Part shown: positions 1 through 6,798 of the stretch, one piece after another
Layout of the letters: the number at the start of each line of letters is the position of its first letter
Position numbering within the stretch: position 1 is the stretch's first letter
From: Myxococcota bacterium
GTDB taxonomy: Bacteria > Myxococcota_A > UBA9160 > PR03
NCBI GenBank assembly: GCA_030066475.1
Contig: JASJBO010000169.1
Span: 1 to 16,730, forward strand
DNA length: 16,730 bases
Direction: 5' to 3'
Notes under the pieces: model-generated
Seen by the model: the letters and a program-made list of their open reading frames with translations, nothing else
Database searches by the model: none
What the model was told of the DNA's origin: nothing
Translations under genes and position numbers: made by a program

Positions 1-566
1 AGCGGCCGGGACAGGTCGGCGAGCAGGGCGGGGGCCACGCGCTTCGCCGCCTCGAGGATCGCCTCGACCCGCTTCGTCTCGCCCCGCCCCGCCGCGCGCT
101 CGAGTCCGACTCTGAGCGAGGCGGCCGGCTCCGCGAGTCCGGCGTGCAGCTCGAGCACCAAGGGCACGCACTTGTCGTGCACGAAGTTCCACAGGTCGTG
201 CTCGCCCCGCTTCAGCGCGACGACGGTTTCGAGCGTGGCGCCGTGCTCGACGAGCCAAGCCGCCAGCTCGGCCTCGCCCGCGCGCAGGGCCGAGGTGAGG
301 ATGTCCGCGTCCGCGAACTCGACGGGCGGTGAGACCTGCGCTCCGAGCTCGAGCAGCCGCTCCGCGATCTTGCCTTCGCCCCGCTTCATCGCGTCGCCGA
401 GGGGGTAGCGACCGTCCGCGTACTGGAGCTGGGCCAGGCGCGGATGCGCGTCGAGCAGCGCATCGCACCGCTCGCGATCCCCCTCCCAGATCGCCTCGTG
501 GAGCTGGGGAAGAGCGGCGGCCTCGGCGGGAGTCGGCTTCGGGGGGGAGCTCGACTTCGGACTCAT
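1..566 (-). CDS. Ankyrin-repeat-like protein, 3' end beyond window
   Basis: A leftward frame opens at ATG 566 and stays open to base 1, giving at least 188 codons with its stop outside the window. A GGAGG lies about 4 bases upstream of the ATG, which supports this start. After a Pro/Ser/Lys-rich N-terminus (MSPKSSSPPKP) the protein is helical. It shows ankyrin-like helix pairs such as LHEAIWEGDRERCDALLDAH, ALRAGEAELAAWLVEHGAT and RGETKRVEAILEAAKR, in which a GD/GE turn separates two amphipathic helices. This resembles a degenerate ankyrin solenoid, a protein-protein interaction fold; the partner is unknown. There is no signal peptide, so it is probably cytoplasmic. It is divergent from the DUF385-type gene at 735 with about 170 bases between. 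The repeats are poor matches to the ankyrin consensus, so the family call is tentative, but coding is well supported by strong G/C bias at third positions. Confidence 0.7.
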   Translation of the reverse strand, partial: MSPKSSSPPKPTPAEAAALPQLHEAIWEGDRERCDALLDAHPRLAQLQYADGRYPLGDAMKRGEGKIAERLLELGAQVSPPVEFADADILTSALRAGEAELAAWLVEHGATLETVVALKRGEHDLWNFVHDKCVPLVLELHAGLAEPAASLRVGLERAAGRGETKRVEAILEAAKRVAPALLADLSRP

Positions 567-734
567 GGAGCCTCCGTGGAAAGCCGGATCGGTCCGACGA
601 GCGTTCGCCTTGAAACGCGCAGCTCGTGCGCAACTTCGCCGCGCCGCCTCCACCACCGAGAACCCCGAGCCGCGCTCCTGGCTATCATGCTGGGGGCTCG
701 ACGATTCGGCTGCGAGCCCGTTCGGAGGTTGCTC

Positions 735-1154
735 GTGGAGCTCTCACGCGTTGCGAAGACCCTTGGGGTCGGGCTCCTCGCCTACGTGGGCTTGGTCGTC
801 GTATTCGAGACGTTACTCGGGGTCCTGCAGCCCGAGACCGGTGACACCATCGTCATCACGACGACGAACGCCGATGGTGTTTCGAGCGACCGCGTGCTCG
901 GGCGCGACTTCGCCGGCGGGAAGCACTACGCGTCTGCGAACCACTGGCCACGCGCCTGGTACAACAACGCGCTGGAGAACCCGCGCGTGCAGGTGACCAT
1001 GGACGGCAAGACCGCCGACTACGTCGCGGTTCCGGTCGATGATGAAGAGCACGAACGGGTCGCGGCGGAGATCGGCAATGGGATCGTGTTCAGGATCATG
1101 GTCGGGTTCGCACCGCAGAGATTCCTGCGCCTCGATCCCGTCGAGAACCGCTGA
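735..1154 (+). CDS. Nitroreductase/quinone reductase family (DUF385, Ddn-like) with N-terminal membrane segment
   Basis: 139 residues from GTG 735. The frame extends further upstream and contains ATG 687, but only GTG 735 has a good ribosome site (GGAGG at 724-728, 6 bases away), and its product begins exactly at a single hydrophobic helix (about residues 8-28, GVGLLAYVGLVVVFETLLG). The soluble part has the split-beta-barrel features of the deazaflavin-dependent nitroreductase (Ddn/DUF385) family: TIVITTTNADG, then SANHWPRAWYNNALENPRVQV, then a DYVAVPV strand and a terminal GFAPQRFLRLDP. Family members bind F420 or flavin and reduce quinones or nitro compounds. The N-terminal helix suggests tethering to the inner membrane, which fits a quinone substrate. 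The cofactor cannot be read from the sequence. It stands alone, with a leftward divergent neighbour and no downstream partner. Confidence 0.85.
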   Translation: MELSRVAKTLGVGLLAYVGLVVVFETLLGVLQPETGDTIVITTTNADGVSSDRVLGRDFAGGKHYASANHWPRAWYNNALENPRVQVTMDGKTADYVAVPVDDEEHERVAAEIGNGIVFRIMVGFAPQRFLRLDPVENR

Positions 1155-1467
1155 CTTCAGCTGACGAGCTTGCCGGCTGCGCAGCTGATCAGCTCGCGTG
1201 CGGCGGCGACGGGGGATCGTCGAACACGGTCCCCCCGGGCACGAGCGCGCCGAACCAGGCGCGAGACGGCGATCCGGGCTTCGCTCACATCTCGGCGATC
1301 AGCCCCGCGGCGCTGTACCAGGGGGTCGGTCGCCCCACCAGCGTGTGCGTCGCCGCTCTCGATCTGCACCGCGGCCCTCGCCGACGCGGGCGAGGTGCGG
1401 CCTGCCGTCCGCTCGGGCAAGCGGGCGGCGTTGCCAAAGCAGCACGTCCTCCTCTACTGTCGGCTAC
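1155..1467. other. 313-bp stretch with no confident gene
   Basis: It lies between the DUF385-type gene and the DUF169 gene. On the minus strand one frame is open to a stop at 1157-1159 with high third-position G/C in its upstream half, while another minus frame reads THTLVGRPTPWYSAAGLIAEM before a stop near 1288. Neither has a clear start or a family I recognise. Coding-like character appears to switch frame, as in a decayed gene remnant, but this could be chance in GC-rich DNA. The promoter of the downstream operon should also lie here; I see no convincing -35/-10 pair. Confidence 0.4.
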
Positions 1468-2220
1468 GTGGATGGTCACCGCGCGTCGGCGGAGCAGCTC
1501 CGCGCCTCGCTCGACCTGGCCTCGCCGCCGGTCGCGATCGCGTTCCGCAACGAGGTCCCGCCCGGAGTGCCGCGCTTCGACGGCATGGTCCCGGCCGGGT
1601 GCCGCTTCTGGGAAGAGGCGACGACGCGCACCTTCGTCACGTCCGCGGCCGATCATGCGCTGTGCTCGATCGGCATCTACACGCACAACCTCGCGGACGC
1701 GCCGGCGTCGCAGGAGGCGGAGCTGAAGGCGACGCTGGAAGCGATGACGGGGCTCGACTACGTGCGTGGCGACGAGGTCGCGGCCATCCCCGTAGTGGCG
1801 CAGCAGTCGAAGCACGTCGTCTACGGCCCGCTCGCGGAGTTTCCGGTCGAGCCGGACGTCGTCCTGCTCTTCGCCAACGCCGAGCAGGGACTCGTGCTGA
1901 GCGAGGCGACCGAGCGCATCGACGGCGCCACGCCGCCCGCCATGGGACGCCCCGCGTGCGCGGTGGTTCCGCAGGTGCTCGGCGGCATGAACGCGGCCGT
2001 GAGCCTCGGGTGCTGCGGGGCCAGAGCCTATCTCGACCTTCTCACCGACTCGGTGGCGCTCTGGGCGCTCCCCGGCCGAAGGCTCGCCGAGTATCGAGAG
2101 CAGATCGCGGTGCTGGCGCGCGCGAACGACGTCCTCACCGACTTCCACGTGCAGCGACGTCGGGACGTCGAATCGGGCGAGCACCCGAGCGTGCCCGAGT
2201 CGCTGGCGAAGCTCGGGTGA
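1468..2220 (+). CDS. DUF169 family protein
   Basis: 250 residues from GTG 1468 (VDGHRASAEQLRASLDL). The open frame continues upstream to 1198, but the Arg-rich translation there looks non-coding, and family similarity starts at about RASLDLASPPVAIAF. Seen in the sequence: the early PPVAIAFRNEVPPGVPRF segment, a central CRFWEEA...DHALCSIGIYTH block, VVLLFANAEQG, and a late SLGCCGARAY motif of the type typical of DUF169. The conserved cysteines suggest metal, cluster or redox chemistry, but the family's biochemical role is not established as far as I know. There is no signal peptide. It is the first gene of an operon: the SCP2-like gene starts 18 bases after its stop with its own GGAGG. The start codon is the least certain part of the call. 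Confidence 0.85.
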   Translation: MDGHRASAEQLRASLDLASPPVAIAFRNEVPPGVPRFDGMVPAGCRFWEEATTRTFVTSAADHALCSIGIYTHNLADAPASQEAELKATLEAMTGLDYVRGDEVAAIPVVAQQSKHVVYGPLAEFPVEPDVVLLFANAEQGLVLSEATERIDGATPPAMGRPACAVVPQVLGGMNAAVSLGCCGARAYLDLLTDSVALWALPGRRLAEYREQIAVLARANDVLTDFHVQRRRDVESGEHPSVPESLAKLG

Positions 2221-2238
2221 CGAGCGGAGGTCGCTGAA

Positions 2239-2790
2239 ATGGCGTTTCGACTGTTCCTCTCTGCGCTCGGCCTCGTCTTCACGGCCGCGAGCCGGTGGAG
2301 CGAGGCGTTTCGCCGGCAGCTCACACGAGACCTGGTCATCGAGCTGCGCTCGGACGATGGTGTCGCGCGCCACTTCGTCTTTCGCGACCGCCGCGCGACG
2401 AGCCAATCCGGCCGCGCCACATCGCCCGACTGCGCGATCCGCTTCGCGACGGCGGCTCAGGGATTCAGAGCACTGTCGGCGCACGACGGTCCACACCGAC
2501 TGCTCGCGGGCATGATCGAGGGAACGATCGCGATCGAAGGACGCACGACCCTCATGCCGTGGTTTCAGGGACTCGTCCCGGCGGCCATCCCGCTGATGCC
2601 CGTGCTGCGTCTCCCTGCGACGCCACCGCAACCCTATGTCCGACCCGGCGCATCGCCAGAGGTAGCGAAGCGCATCACCATCGAGCCCGCCGCCGTCGCG
2701 CTCGACCCCACGTGGACGGACGCCGCCGCCGCCCGAGAGCGCCTCCTCATGATGCGCGTGGCCGCCGGCGAGTCCGTGAAGCCCTTCTGA
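2239..2790 (+). CDS. SCP2 sterol-binding-like domain protein
   Basis: 183 residues from ATG 2239, preceded by GGAGG 9 bases upstream. The N-terminus (MAFRLFLSALGLVFTAASR) is hydrophobic and may lie against or in the membrane. Residues about 30-115 have the pattern of an SCP2-like lipid-carrier domain: a LVIELRSDDG strand, a FVF strand, then PDCAIRFATAAQGF, a helix, and GMIEGTIAIEGR before a Pro-rich tail (residues about 130-145). SCP2-like domains bind sterols, fatty acyl chains or other hydrophobic ligands. The gene is packed between a DUF169 gene and a linalool-dehydratase-domain gene whose ATG is 2 bases after this stop, so the three are very likely co-transcribed. I infer a carrier or substrate-presenting role for the third gene's hydrophobic substrate. 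The SCP2 assignment is from pattern only. Confidence 0.75.
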   Translation: MAFRLFLSALGLVFTAASRWSEAFRRQLTRDLVIELRSDDGVARHFVFRDRRATSQSGRATSPDCAIRFATAAQGFRALSAHDGPHRLLAGMIEGTIAIEGRTTLMPWFQGLVPAAIPLMPVLRLPATPPQPYVRPGASPEVAKRITIEPAAVALDPTWTDAAAARERLLMMRVAAGESVKPF

Positions 2791-2792
2791 CG

Positions 2793-4457
2793 ATGAGCGC
2801 AACGCCGCACCTCTCCGATCGATCACGCGGCTGGCTGCGCTTCGTGTGGGACAAGGCGACGACACCCGACGACTGGTCGAGCGCCGGCACGCCGAACCCC
2901 TGGTGGGACCGCGACAGCACCGCGCCCATGTGCGCGTTCCCGCGCTTCGACCTCGGCGAGACCGCCTACATCCTGCCCGTGCTCGCCGACCAGACGCCCG
3001 CCTGGCGCGAGGTCTACACGCGCATCGCTGACGAGCTGGTCGGCCGCCACACGACCTTCTGGGCGGCGATCGACTGGCTCACACTGATCGGCCACGACCC
3101 GGACCAGGCGAACTACCCGCCCGAGTGGCTGGGCTTTCTCCCCGAGCGGCTGCGCGGCCGCTACGACGCGCCCGGCTGGACGGGGAACGGCATCGAGCCC
3201 TGGGGCCTGCAGCCCGATCCCATCGGTTCCGACGGCAACCTCTTCTTTCGCGGCTTCTTCAATCTGCTGCTGTCCGTCTATCGCTCGGTCTCGGGAGACG
3301 AGAAGTGGGAGCGGCCGTTCGACGTCGCCGGCTACCAGGACCGGCGCTTCGAGTGGACGCACCATGACATCGCCGAGTTCCTCTACCTCCAGTGGAAGGA
3401 CCGCCCCCAAGGCCCGCACTGCGAGAACACGAAGATCTGGCCATTCTGCCTGAGCGCGGCGGGCCTCGGACTGCAGCTCTATGACGGCGTGGCCGGCACC
3501 GCATTTCACGGCGTCTACGACGAGTGGGTCGAGTACGCGAAGCAGCACTACCTGGTGCGCGACTCGAAGGGCGGCCTTCAGAACTTCCCCTTCTACTACG
3601 ACCCGATCGAGGACGTGATCTGTGGCTTTCCCGATCCACTGGTCGCGATGGCGGCGCTCTCGATCACGCCCTACCTCGTGCCGCAGCACCCCGAGTTCGG
3701 CCGCTACCTCTACGAGGAGGCCGTGCGGAAGCTCGGCTGGAACGATCCCTCGAAGCCGATCGTCGAGCTCTTTCCGGACCCGCGCTTCATCTCGGTCGCC
3801 CTGCTGGTGGCGCAGGACCTCGGCGACGAGACCACGGCCAAGCGCCTCGCCCGGCATGCCGAGGAGAAGTTCGACCCGCGCTGGTTCGGCGAGGAGAACG
3901 ATCGCTTCGGCTGGTGGTTCGGCCTCGACGAGCCGTGGCCACGCGGCCAGCTCTCGGCGCTGCAGATGGTCTGCGACGCGGCGGGCCCGGGGGCGTGGTC
4001 GCGCGCGTTCCGCGAGCCCAACCTCCAGAAGTTCGACGAGCCGACGGTCGAGGGCGTTGACTATCCGTCGCTCGCGATCCGCCGCGCCTGGAACGACCCG
4101 GACGAGGGTGTACTACTGGTCGGCACGTGCGTCGGCACGCCGTCGCGGCGAGGGGTCGCGACGACGTTCCGTGTCGCGCAGCTCCCCGAGGCGTCGTGCA
4201 CCCAGGTGTGCTGCGACGGCGAGGCGTTCCCGCGCTGGCGCGTGATCGACGAGCGAACGATCGAGATCGAGACCGACGTGGACGCCCACGAGTTCCGGAT
4301 CGCGACGCGAGTCGAGGCCGCCCGCGACCCGCGGGACGCGGGCGCGCGGGGAACGGCGCGGAGTGAAGAGGCCGCCGATCCCGTGACGGCCAACCGTCGC
4401 GACTACGCGCCGGCCGCCGCCGCGTCATGCTCGTGCTGCGCGGTGGGTGCCCCCTGA
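2793..4457 (+). CDS. Linalool dehydratase/isomerase-domain protein
   Basis: 554 residues from ATG 2793, translationally coupled to the SCP2-like gene (2-base gap). The body is rich in Trp, Tyr and Phe with alternating helices, as in the (alpha,alpha)6 barrel of the linalool dehydratase/isomerase (Ldi) family: WERPFDVAGYQDRRFEW, then THHDIAEFLYLQW, then CENTKIWPFCLSAAGLGLQL. The last segment has Cys210 and Cys219 nine residues apart. In Castellaniella defragrans Ldi the catalytic cysteines 171 and 180 have the same spacing, so I infer a conserved active-site pair. That enzyme interconverts myrcene, geraniol and linalool; the substrate here is unknown. The protein is longer than that enzyme (about 400 residues) and has a C-terminal beta-rich part (LLVGTCVGTPSRRGVATTF). 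No signal peptide is seen, unlike the periplasmic Castellaniella enzyme. The last ~45 residues are Ala/Arg-rich and end in a Cys cluster (SCSCCAVGAP), which looks non-conserved. Confidence 0.8.
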   Translation: MSATPHLSDRSRGWLRFVWDKATTPDDWSSAGTPNPWWDRDSTAPMCAFPRFDLGETAYILPVLADQTPAWREVYTRIADELVGRHTTFWAAIDWLTLIGHDPDQANYPPEWLGFLPERLRGRYDAPGWTGNGIEPWGLQPDPIGSDGNLFFRGFFNLLLSVYRSVSGDEKWERPFDVAGYQDRRFEWTHHDIAEFLYLQWKDRPQGPHCENTKIWPFCLSAAGLGLQLYDGVAGTAFHGVYDEWVEYAKQHYLVRDSKGGLQNFPFYYDPIEDVICGFPDPLVAMAALSITPYLVPQHPEFGRYLYEEAVRKLGWNDPSKPIVELFPDPRFISVALLVAQDLGDETTAKRLARHAEEKFDPRWFGEENDRFGWWFGLDEPWPRGQLSALQMVCDAAGPGAWSRAFREPNLQKFDEPTVEGVDYPSLAIRRAWNDPDEGVLLVGTCVGTPSRRGVATTFRVAQLPEASCTQVCCDGEAFPRWRVIDERTIEIETDVDAHEFRIATRVEAARDPRDAGARGTARSEEAADPVTANRRDYAPAAAASCSCCAVGAP

Positions 4458-4483
4458 GGAATGCGACACGTGTGATCGGGTAG

Positions 4484-4498
4484 GTGGGTCCGACCCAC
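4484..4498. terminator. Short inverted repeat after the Ldi-like gene
   Basis: GTGGGTC-C-GACCCAC is a perfect 7-base inverted repeat around one central base (in RNA a 6-bp stem with a 3-base loop), 27 bases after the Ldi-like stop. No T-tract follows, so it is at best a weak intrinsic terminator or a Rho-associated 3' hairpin. Confidence 0.25.
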
Positions 4499-4563
4499 TC
4501 CCCGCGCGTGTATCCCACTTGCATCCCGCCGAAAACCGGTCCAGCAGCGGAATCAGTGGCTTC

Positions 4564-4594
4564 TGGCGGAGCGGACGGGACTCGAACGCGCAAC
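4564..4594 (-). repeat. tRNA 3'-end-like sequence, copy A of a direct repeat
   Basis: Read on the minus strand, this stretch ends in TTCGAGT-CCCGT-CCGCTCC-G-CCA, which matches the T-loop, the 3' T-stem, the acceptor 3' strand, the discriminator base and CCA of a tRNA. The 5' T-stem strand (GCGCG) pairs only imperfectly with CCCGT, and no GGAGCGG acceptor 5' strand is present 75-90 bases away, so it is not a complete tRNA. A diverged direct copy lies at 11760-11791; the first 17 bases differ at one position. Partial tRNA 3' ends are typical of integration sites left by tRNA-targeting elements. Confidence 0.5.
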
Positions 4595-4704
4595 TTCCCC
4601 GACCGCCCTCCCCTGTTCCCGGGGACCTGGCGCGACGCTTGCCGAGGGAAGCTGCTACCTGGGTGGTACCTGGTCCGAGCGGGTTGGGGGATTCGGGGGT
4701 CGCC

Positions 4705-5601
4705 CTATTGGATCCGTCTGCGACAGCGATAGGCGCTCGGCGATTCCCCGGTCCAGCGGCGGAAGGCGCGCACGAAGTTGGCCTCGTTCGCGTAGCCGAG
4801 CTCGGCGGAGATCTCCGCGACCGAGAGTGTCGGCTCCTGCAGCCGCGCCTCGACCGCCTCGAAGAGGATCCGATCCAGCAGTCGCCGAAAGCTCATGCCC
4901 TCCTCGCTCAGCCGCCGCCGCAGCGTACGTGGGCTCGTCTCGGCGATCTCGGCAGCGAGGTCGAGCGACAGGTGCTCCGCGCCCACGAGGGGCGCGAGGG
5001 CCTGCTGGAGTGATCCCGCGAGGTCGTTGGCCGCAGCCGGGATCTCGGCTCCGGCGGGAATCGGATCGCTCGGCGTTCCGCGGGGGAGGCGAAGGTCGAG
5101 CAGCTCGTAGGGCACGGCGATCGCCAGCCGCCCGCCTTCGAAGCGAACGGAGCAGCCGCCGAGATCCTCGGCGCGCAGCAGCCAGTCGGAGGCGGCCGAC
5201 TCGGCCCGGACCGCCGGCGGAATCCAGGAGGGCCCGGCCGCGGTCCGCACCACCCGGATCATCGCCCCGAGGGTGTACTGCTCGCCCTGCCGCTCGCCGA
5301 CAGGGTCCTTCGGCGGCAGGTGGCGTCGGCGCCAAAGCCAGGCGTGGTCGGCCCCGTAGTCCACGCCGGCTTCCAGGAACGGGATGTCCCCGATGGCATG
5401 GGCGCAGAAGCAGTGCAGCGCATCGCGGAGCCGCCAGCAGCGGGGAATCAGCTCTCCCCAGCTGCCGATGTGCGAGCCGGGCGCCCGAAGCACGGCGCGG
5501 AAGGCGAAATCGTCCATCTCCAGCGTGCGCGCCGCGCCGGCGAGGAAGCCCAGCAGTCGCCGTGCGGGCAGGAACAGGTGCCCGGGCTCCTCCAGTCGGT
5601 C
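4705..5601 (-). pseudogene. AraC-family (OruR/Arabinose_bd type) regulator, N-terminus missing
   Basis: Recognisable sequence runs from about 5601 (DRLEEPGHLFLPARRLLGFL) to the stop at 4705-4707, about 298 residues. The first part is the ligand-sensing domain of OruR/ArgR-like AraC regulators (DDFAFRAVLRAPGSHIGSWGE, AGVDYGADHAWLWRRRH). The last ~90 residues form two helix-turn-helix motifs: LSLDLAAEIAETSPRTLRRR, then LSVAEISAELGYANEANFVR followed by AFRRWTGESPSAYR. Family members are about 330-340 residues, so roughly 30-40 N-terminal residues are absent. Beyond 5601 the frame stays open on the minus strand, but the opposite strand there clearly encodes a PEP-CTERM C-terminus. The only in-frame start-like codon nearby is TTG 5697, without a ribosome site. 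I infer the 5' end and promoter were deleted. If TTG 5697 were used, a chimeric N-terminus would result. The DNA-binding domain is intact, so residual function cannot be excluded. Confidence 0.75.
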
Positions 5602-5829
5602 TATGACGTCCCCTTGGACGAGTCTGCCTGGAATCAGAACCAGGGCCTCGATTTCTCGGAAGTCCTCCGCCTGGAACTCAACGTGAGTACGGGGCAAGCT
5701 GACTTCGTCGAGATCGACAACATCGCGACGGTGCCGGAGCCGGGCACGGCCCTGCTGCTGGGACTCGGTCTCGCCGGCCTCGCCGCGACCGGCCACTCGC
5801 GGCGGCGAGCGACCCGCGAGACGAACTAG
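5602..5829 (+). pseudogene. C-terminal fragment of a PEP-CTERM exoprotein
   Basis: About 75 codons ending at TAG 5827-5829. Seen: VPLDESAWNQNQGLDFSEVL, then LRLELNVSTGQADFVEIDNI, then VPEPGTALLLGLGLAGLAA and a basic tail (HSRRRATR). This is the end of a jelly-roll-like extracellular domain followed by a complete PEP-CTERM signal: VPEP box, hydrophobic helix, Arg cluster. That signal is recognised by exosortase in family members. There is no start codon, signal peptide or N-terminal domain. Immediately upstream the sequence turns into the antisense of the AraC gene, so the 5' part has been lost. It lies 76 bases before an intact PEP-CTERM gene in the same orientation. Confidence 0.8.
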
Positions 5830-5905
5830 GCCCGTCCACCAGCGGCGGCAGCGACTCCATGCTGCACCGCTTGCCCACCTTTCGAGCCCCTGGAGGAGAC
5901 CCCTG

Positions 5906-6601
5906 ATGCGTTGTCGAACTCTCGTCCTCGCTTCCATCACGCTCTTCGCGTTCGCCTCAGCAGCGAACGCCGCCAGCGTGACCTGGTTCTTCTCCGGGAA
6001 CAGATACTCGGGCAGCTTGCCCGGCGATACCGGCGATCTCTCCGGTGAAGTTACGGTCACCTTGGACGACGAGGGAACGCCGGGCAGCGTCGACATGCGC
6101 GTCGATGCGACCGACCTTGCGGGTCCGGACGACGCGATCACGGCCATATGGCTCAATACCGCCTTCGACAGCGACACGATGTTCGTCCAGGTGAATCCGA
6201 CGACTGGCGGCAACACCTACGACAGCAGAGCGAACAACGAAGACGGCTTCCCCGCCGGAAATACCGATCCCAATTTCAACGACGGGCCCCTTTTCGATCT
6301 CCGTCTACTCTTCAACACACCCACTGGTGGAGGGGATCTGCTCGGCGTAGACAACCCCATCTTCGAGGCGACGTTGACGCTCATGGGTGGTGACCTGACC
6401 ATGAGTGATTTCTTCCCTGAGCTATCCACCGAGAATCCGAATCCGATGGGCGACCAGGGGCCCTTCCAGATTTCGTTGCGCGCGGTCCAGACGCCTGGCG
6501 GTGGCGACGGCCATTTCGCAGGGGTCGTTCCAGAGCCCTCGACCGCCTTGCTGCTGGGCGGCGGCCTGGCCGCATTGGCCTCGTACCGGCGCAAGCGCTG
6601 A
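5906..6601 (+). CDS. PEP-CTERM sorting domain protein
   Basis: 231 residues from ATG 5906, with GGAGGAG at 5892-5898 as ribosome site. The N-terminus is a classic signal peptide (MRCRTLVLASITLFAFASAANA, cleavage after ANA). The mature part is acidic, Gly/Asp/Asn-rich and beta-predicted, with EVTVTLDDEGTPGSVDMRVD, AIWLNTAFDSDTMFVQV and FEATLTLMGGDLTMSDFFPE. It ends in VPEPSTALLLGGGLAALASY followed by RRKR, a complete PEP-CTERM signal: VPEP, one transmembrane helix, basic end. In known systems such proteins are exported by Sec, processed by exosortase and released to the cell surface or biofilm matrix. No exosortase gene is in the window. The domain family of the middle part is not one I recognise. 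Codon use resembles the neighbours, with slightly more A/T-rich codons. It follows a truncated PEP-CTERM stub, suggesting a former cluster of such genes. Confidence 0.88.
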   Translation: MRCRTLVLASITLFAFASAANAASVTWFFSGNRYSGSLPGDTGDLSGEVTVTLDDEGTPGSVDMRVDATDLAGPDDAITAIWLNTAFDSDTMFVQVNPTTGGNTYDSRANNEDGFPAGNTDPNFNDGPLFDLRLLFNTPTGGGDLLGVDNPIFEATLTLMGGDLTMSDFFPELSTENPNPMGDQGPFQISLRAVQTPGGGDGHFAGVVPEPSTALLLGGGLAALASYRRKR

Positions 6602-6678
6602 GGGCGCATCTGCCCGCCCGATGAAGATCGCAGGCCGACTTCCCCGCGCGGCGCCTCGGGCAGCCCGGGGCACGCCTC

Positions 6679-6790
6679 TCACCCTCGGTACGCAGTCGGC
6701 GAGAAGCGCCCCAGGATCTCAGCGATGCTGGCCACGGTGTGGTTCTCCGGGAGATGCTGCGCCGCAGGGAAGCAGGAGAGTAGGCGGCCG
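6679..6790 (-). pseudogene. Possible C-terminal remnant of an unidentified gene
   Basis: In the gap between the PEP-CTERM gene and the SDR gene, one minus-strand frame reads LLSCFPAAQHLPENHTVASI followed by AEILGRFSPTAYRG and a TGA at 6681-6679. It is protein-like (good third-position G/C, helix-like composition) but has no start codon and only about 37 codons before it reaches the end of the SDR gene. I do not recognise the family. I list it as a likely gene-end remnant, alongside the other fragments in this segment. Confidence 0.35.
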
Positions 6791-6798
6791 CGGCACAC

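Noticed and set aside
1285..2865. 526-codon open frame on the minus strand
   Set aside because: It is antisense to the DUF169 and SCP2-like genes; its Arg/His-rich translation resembles no protein and is an effect of GC-rich codon bias.
4564..4650. Complete tRNA gene on the minus strand
   Set aside because: The T-loop, acceptor 3' strand and CCA are present, but the T-stem is imperfect and no matching 5' acceptor strand, D-arm or anticodon arm can be found.
5602..6216. N-terminal extension of the AraC frame to an ATG at 6216
   Set aside because: That part is antisense to a PEP-CTERM stub and to an intact PEP-CTERM gene, and it has no regulator-like sequence.
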